NCBI RefSeq assembly: GCF_008801815.1
Contig: NZ_VZOX01000004.1
Reading direction: 5' to 3' (one strand)
DNA length: 64,000 bases
Origin: Edwardsiella anguillarum
GTDB lineage: Bacteria; Pseudomonadota; Gammaproteobacteria; Enterobacterales; Enterobacteriaceae
This document shows positions 61,293 to 64,000 of this stretch, in pieces; positions within the stretch are counted from its first letter, which is position 1; every line of letters starts with the position of its first letter. Position numbers and translations under genes: made by a program. The notes below the pieces were generated by a model, which was given only the letters and a program-made list of their open reading frames with translations, had not been told where the DNA came from and searched no databases.

Positions 61293-62608
61293 CAGCCGAA
61301 CTCCCGTGCCAGGCGGGCAAACTCATCGCCGCGCTGTTCGAAGTTTTTAAACTGATCCAGGCTAGCGCAGGCCGGTGAAAGCAGCACCATATCCCCCCCA
61401 CGCGTCAGCGGCGCCAGCGCGCGTATCGCCTGCTCCATGATATCAAAGCGTCGGGAAACCTCCGGTCGCAGCAGCATCAGCGGCCCGGCGTCGCGGCCGA
61501 AGCAATACAGGCGGATACGATCGCCCTGCAGATACGGCAGCAGCGGCGTAAAGTCCGCCCCCTTGCCGTCACCGCCCAGCAGCAGGTGCAGCGTGCCGTC
61601 CAGATGAAGCCCCTTCAGCGCCGCCTCGGTGCTACCCACGTTGGTCGCCTTCGAATCGTTAATCCAGCGTACGCCGCTGTGCTCCAGCACCAGCTGGAAA
61701 CGGTGCGCCAGGCCACGGAACGTCGTCAGCGCCCGCAGGCTGGAGGCGCGCGGCAGGCCAACGGCGTCCGCCAGCGCCAGCGCCGCCAGGGCATTGGTGT
61801 AATTATGGATGCCGGTGAGCTGCATCTCCTTGGTATTCAAAATCTTTTCACCGCGAACGCGCAGCCAGATCTCGCCCTGCTGGCGGTTGAGATGGTAGTC
61901 GCCCACGTCGACGCCAAAGCTGACGCAGCGCGTATCGGCGCCGTGGATCGGCATGGTCAGCGCATCGTCCGCGTTGACCACGCAGGCCCGGGCGTTTTCA
62001 TAGATGCGCAGCTTGGCCGCCCGATACTGCTGCAGCCCCAGCGGGTAGCGGTTCATGTGATCTTCGCTGACGTTCAGGATGGTCGCCGCCGCCGCCCTCA
62101 GGCTGGAGGTGGTCTCCAACTGAAAGCTGGAGAGCTCCAGGACATACAGGCGGTACTCATGCTTCAGCAGCGTCAGGGCGGGCACCCCGATATTACCGCC
62201 GACCCCGACCTGCCAGCCTGCGGCACGGGCCATCTCGCCGACCAGCGTCGTCACGGTGCTTTTACCGTTAGAGCCGGTGATCGCCACGATCGGCGCCTGC
62301 GCCTCGCGGCAAAACAGCTCGATATCGCCGACGATCTCCACGCCCGCCTGCGCCGCCCGATCCAGCGCCGGCGACGAGAGGGGGATCCCCGGGCTGGCGA
62401 CGATCAGATCGGCGTCCATCAGCCATGACGGCTCAATGCTGCCCAGATGACGCTCGACGCTCGCCGGCAGCTTATCCAGCCCCGGCGGCGTTGCGCGGGT
62501 GTCAACCACCCGCGGTACCACGCCGCGATCCATAAAGAAATCGACGCAGGAGAGGCCCGTCAGCCCCAGCCCGATGATAACGACCCTCTTCCCCTGATAG
62601 TCAGCCAT
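61292..62608 (-). CDS. murD: UDP-N-acetylmuramoylalanine-D-glutamate ligase
   Basis: Adds D-Glu to UDP-MurNAc-L-Ala. The 438 residues equal E. coli MurD. Visible are the N-terminal GLGLTGLSCVDFF, the P-loop AITGSNGKSTVTTLV, VLELSSFQLETT, DDHMN-type NVSEDHMNRY, and LLGGDGKGADFTPL. Lies one base after mraY and overlaps ftsW by one base. Confidence 0.98.
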   Translation of the reverse strand: MADYQGKRVVIIGLGLTGLSCVDFFMDRGVVPRVVDTRATPPGLDKLPASVERHLGSIEPSWLMDADLIVASPGIPLSSPALDRAAQAGVEIVGDIELFCREAQAPIVAITGSNGKSTVTTLVGEMARAAGWQVGVGGNIGVPALTLLKHEYRLYVLELSSFQLETTSSLRAAAATILNVSEDHMNRYPLGLQQYRAAKLRIYENARACVVNADDALTMPIHGADTRCVSFGVDVGDYHLNRQQGEIWLRVRGEKILNTKEMQLTGIHNYTNALAALALADAVGLPRASSLRALTTFRGLAHRFQLVLEHSGVRWINDSKATNVGSTEAALKGLHLDGTLHLLLGGDGKGADFTPLLPYLQGDRIRLYCFGRDAGPLMLLRPEVSRRFDIMEQAIRALAPLTRGGDMVLLSPACASLDQFKNFEQRGDEFARLAREFG

Positions 62609-62609
62609 A

Positions 62610-63692
62610 TTAACGTACCTTCAAGGTTGCCAGTCCAATAAGCACCAGCATCAACGAAATGATCCAGAAGCGCACGATCACTCGCGGCTCCGGCCAGCCC
62701 TTCAGCTCATAGTGGTGATGGATGGGCGCCATGCGGAAAATGCGCTGGCCGCGCAGCTTAAAGCTGCCCACCTGCAGGATCACCGACAGGGTCTCCATCA
62801 CGAAAACACCGCCCATGATCACCAACAGGAACTCCTGGCGCAGCAGCACGGCAATGGTGCCCAGTGCGCCGCCCAGCGCCAGGGAGCCGACGTCGCCCAT
62901 AAAGACCTGCGCCGGATAGGTGTTAAACCACAGAAATCCCAACCCGGCGCCGACGATCGCAGTACAGACGATCACCAATTCGCCGGCGTGACGAATGTAG
63001 GGAATATGCAGGTAGGCGGCGAAGTTGACGTTGCCGGTCGCCCAGGCCACCAGGCCCATGCCCGCGGCCACAAACACCGTGGGCATAATCGCCAAGCCAT
63101 CCAAGCCGTCCGTCAGGTTGACGGCGTTGCTGGTGCCAACGATCACGAAATAGCTCAGCAGGATGTACAGCAGCCCCAGCTGCGGCATGATGTCTTTAAA
63201 GAACGGAACCACCAGTTGGGTAGCCGGCGTATCCTTACCGATACTGTACATGGTGAATGCCACCACCAGCGCGATCACGGACTGCCAGAAATATTTCCAG
63301 CGGGCGATCAGCCCATCGGTGTTCTTGCGTACCACCTTACGGTAGTCATCGACGAAGCCCACGACGCCGTAGCCCAGCAGCACAAACAGCACGCACCAAA
63401 CATAGGGGTTAGAGGGATAGGCCCACATCAGAACCGAAATGGTAATCGAGGTCAGGATCATCAGGCCGCCCATGGTCGGCGTGCCGCGCTTGCTAAAGTG
63501 CGACTCCGGCCCATCATTACGCACCACCTGGCCAATCTGCAGCCTCTGCAGCCAGGCGATCAGGTGTGGCCCCATCCACAGGGAGATAAACAGGGCGGTC
63601 AGCAAGCTGACGATGGCGCGAAACGTCAGATAGGAGAAGACGTTAAAGCCAGAAAAGTATTTGACCAAATGTTCGGCCAGCCAGACTAACAT
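62610..63692 (-). CDS. mraY: Phospho-N-acetylmuramoyl-pentapeptide-transferase
   Basis: Integral membrane enzyme that transfers phospho-MurNAc-pentapeptide to undecaprenyl phosphate, making lipid I. The 360 residues equal E. coli MraY with ten membrane segments. Catalytic motifs are GFVDDYRKV, NLTDGLDGLA with its Asp residues, and the C-terminal HHHYELKGWPE. Overlaps the murF stop by 7 bases. Confidence 0.98.
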   Translation of the reverse strand: MLVWLAEHLVKYFSGFNVFSYLTFRAIVSLLTALFISLWMGPHLIAWLQRLQIGQVVRNDGPESHFSKRGTPTMGGLMILTSITISVLMWAYPSNPYVWCVLFVLLGYGVVGFVDDYRKVVRKNTDGLIARWKYFWQSVIALVVAFTMYSIGKDTPATQLVVPFFKDIMPQLGLLYILLSYFVIVGTSNAVNLTDGLDGLAIMPTVFVAAGMGLVAWATGNVNFAAYLHIPYIRHAGELVIVCTAIVGAGLGFLWFNTYPAQVFMGDVGSLALGGALGTIAVLLRQEFLLVIMGGVFVMETLSVILQVGSFKLRGQRIFRMAPIHHHYELKGWPEPRVIVRFWIISLMLVLIGLATLKVR

Positions 63693-64000
63693 GATTGATT
63701 CTCCTGCATTTCCTGCACAGATACGCCTCGTACTACCTGCTCCATTGCGGCACTACGTGAGCCTTTTACTAGAATGGTGATCGCCGCATGTTCGCATAAC
63801 AGGTGTTTCAGGCGCTCAATCAGCGCTCCTTTATCCATGAAATGTTCGCCACAACCACTGGCCTCGCCGATCAGTCGGCTCAGTCCGCCGACGCTCAGCA
63901 CCTTATCGATCCCCGCCGCGCAGGCCGCCTGGCCGACGCGGCGATGGCACGCCTCGGCCTCCGCGCCCAGCTCGGCCATGTCCCCGACCACCATCACCCG
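63686..64000 (-). CDS. murF: UDP-N-acetylmuramoyl-tripeptide-D-alanyl-D-alanine ligase, 3' end only
   Basis: C-terminal 104 residues of MurF, which adds D-Ala-D-Ala to the UDP-MurNAc-tripeptide. The visible part begins in the conserved VMVVGDMAELG block of the C-terminal Mur ligase domain and includes ITILVKGSRSAAMEQVV. The start and catalytic P-loop lie beyond base 64000. Cut by the window edge, not damaged. Upstream of mraY, as in the dcw cluster of E. coli. Confidence 0.95.
   Translation of the reverse strand, partial: RVMVVGDMAELGAEAEACHRRVGQAACAAGIDKVLSVGGLSRLIGEASGCGEHFMDKGALIERLKHLLCEHAAITILVKGSRSAAMEQVVRGVSVQEMQENQSC

Overview
The window is a 64 kb piece of a GC-rich (about 60% by eye) enterobacterial chromosome. 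Gene content and order follow the murF-to-mrcB region of the Escherichia coli K-12 map (roughly 2-3.5 min), read here from mrcB towards murF. Protein similarity judged from remembered E. coli sequences is high throughout. The high GC, the loss of some E. coli neighbours and a few extra genes suggest Edwardsiella or a close relative. The genus is an inference; the order Enterobacterales is secure. No tRNA, rRNA, insertion sequence, prophage or CRISPR array was seen.

Layout: 1-9.5 kb carries mrcB (3' end cut off), hrpB, thpR, sfsA, dksA, gluQ, pcnB and folK (RNA processing, stringent control, folate). 9.7-11.9 kb is panB-panC-panD (pantothenate). 12-23.3 kb is the most individual part: a membrane glycosyltransferase converging on the polysaccharide deacetylase gene yadE; a mannose-family PTS cluster on the minus strand (IID, IIC, IIB, an AgaS-like SIS protein, a DeoR/AgaR-like regulator, and the IIA gene yadI); the yadGH ABC exporter; and an orphan CreB-like regulator whose receiver has lost its phosphorylation residues. 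23.3-27.5 kb holds can, hpt, yacC, a YddG-like exporter, yacL and a YebE-like protein; the E. coli genes gcd, cueO, speD and speE are not here. 27.6-40 kb is central metabolism: acnB, lpd, aceF, aceE, pdhR (with a perfect PdhR operator) and aroP. 40-48.2 kb has ampE, ampD, the type IV pilus genes ppdD-hofB-hofC (nadC missing from its usual place), guaC, coaE, zapD, yacG and mutT. 48.2-64 kb holds secA, secM, a DUF721/DciA-like gene, lpxC and the division and cell-wall cluster ftsZ-A-Q, ddlB, murC, murG, ftsW, murD, mraY and the end of murF.

How the parts fit: the dcw genes, lpxC and mrcB build peptidoglycan and lipid A and run septation, with secM-secA supplying export. pdhR, aceEF and lpd feed acetyl-CoA to the TCA cycle (acnB). 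The PTS cluster looks like an uptake and first-step catabolic unit for an unknown, probably amino, sugar. E. coli keeps only yadI of it at the same locus.

The best candidates for something not well described are the yadI-linked PTS system, the pseudo-receiver CreB-like regulator, and SecM with an altered arrest motif. Several starts are non-AUG: pcnB appears to begin at ATT, and hrpB, panC, acnB, hofC and secM at GTG.
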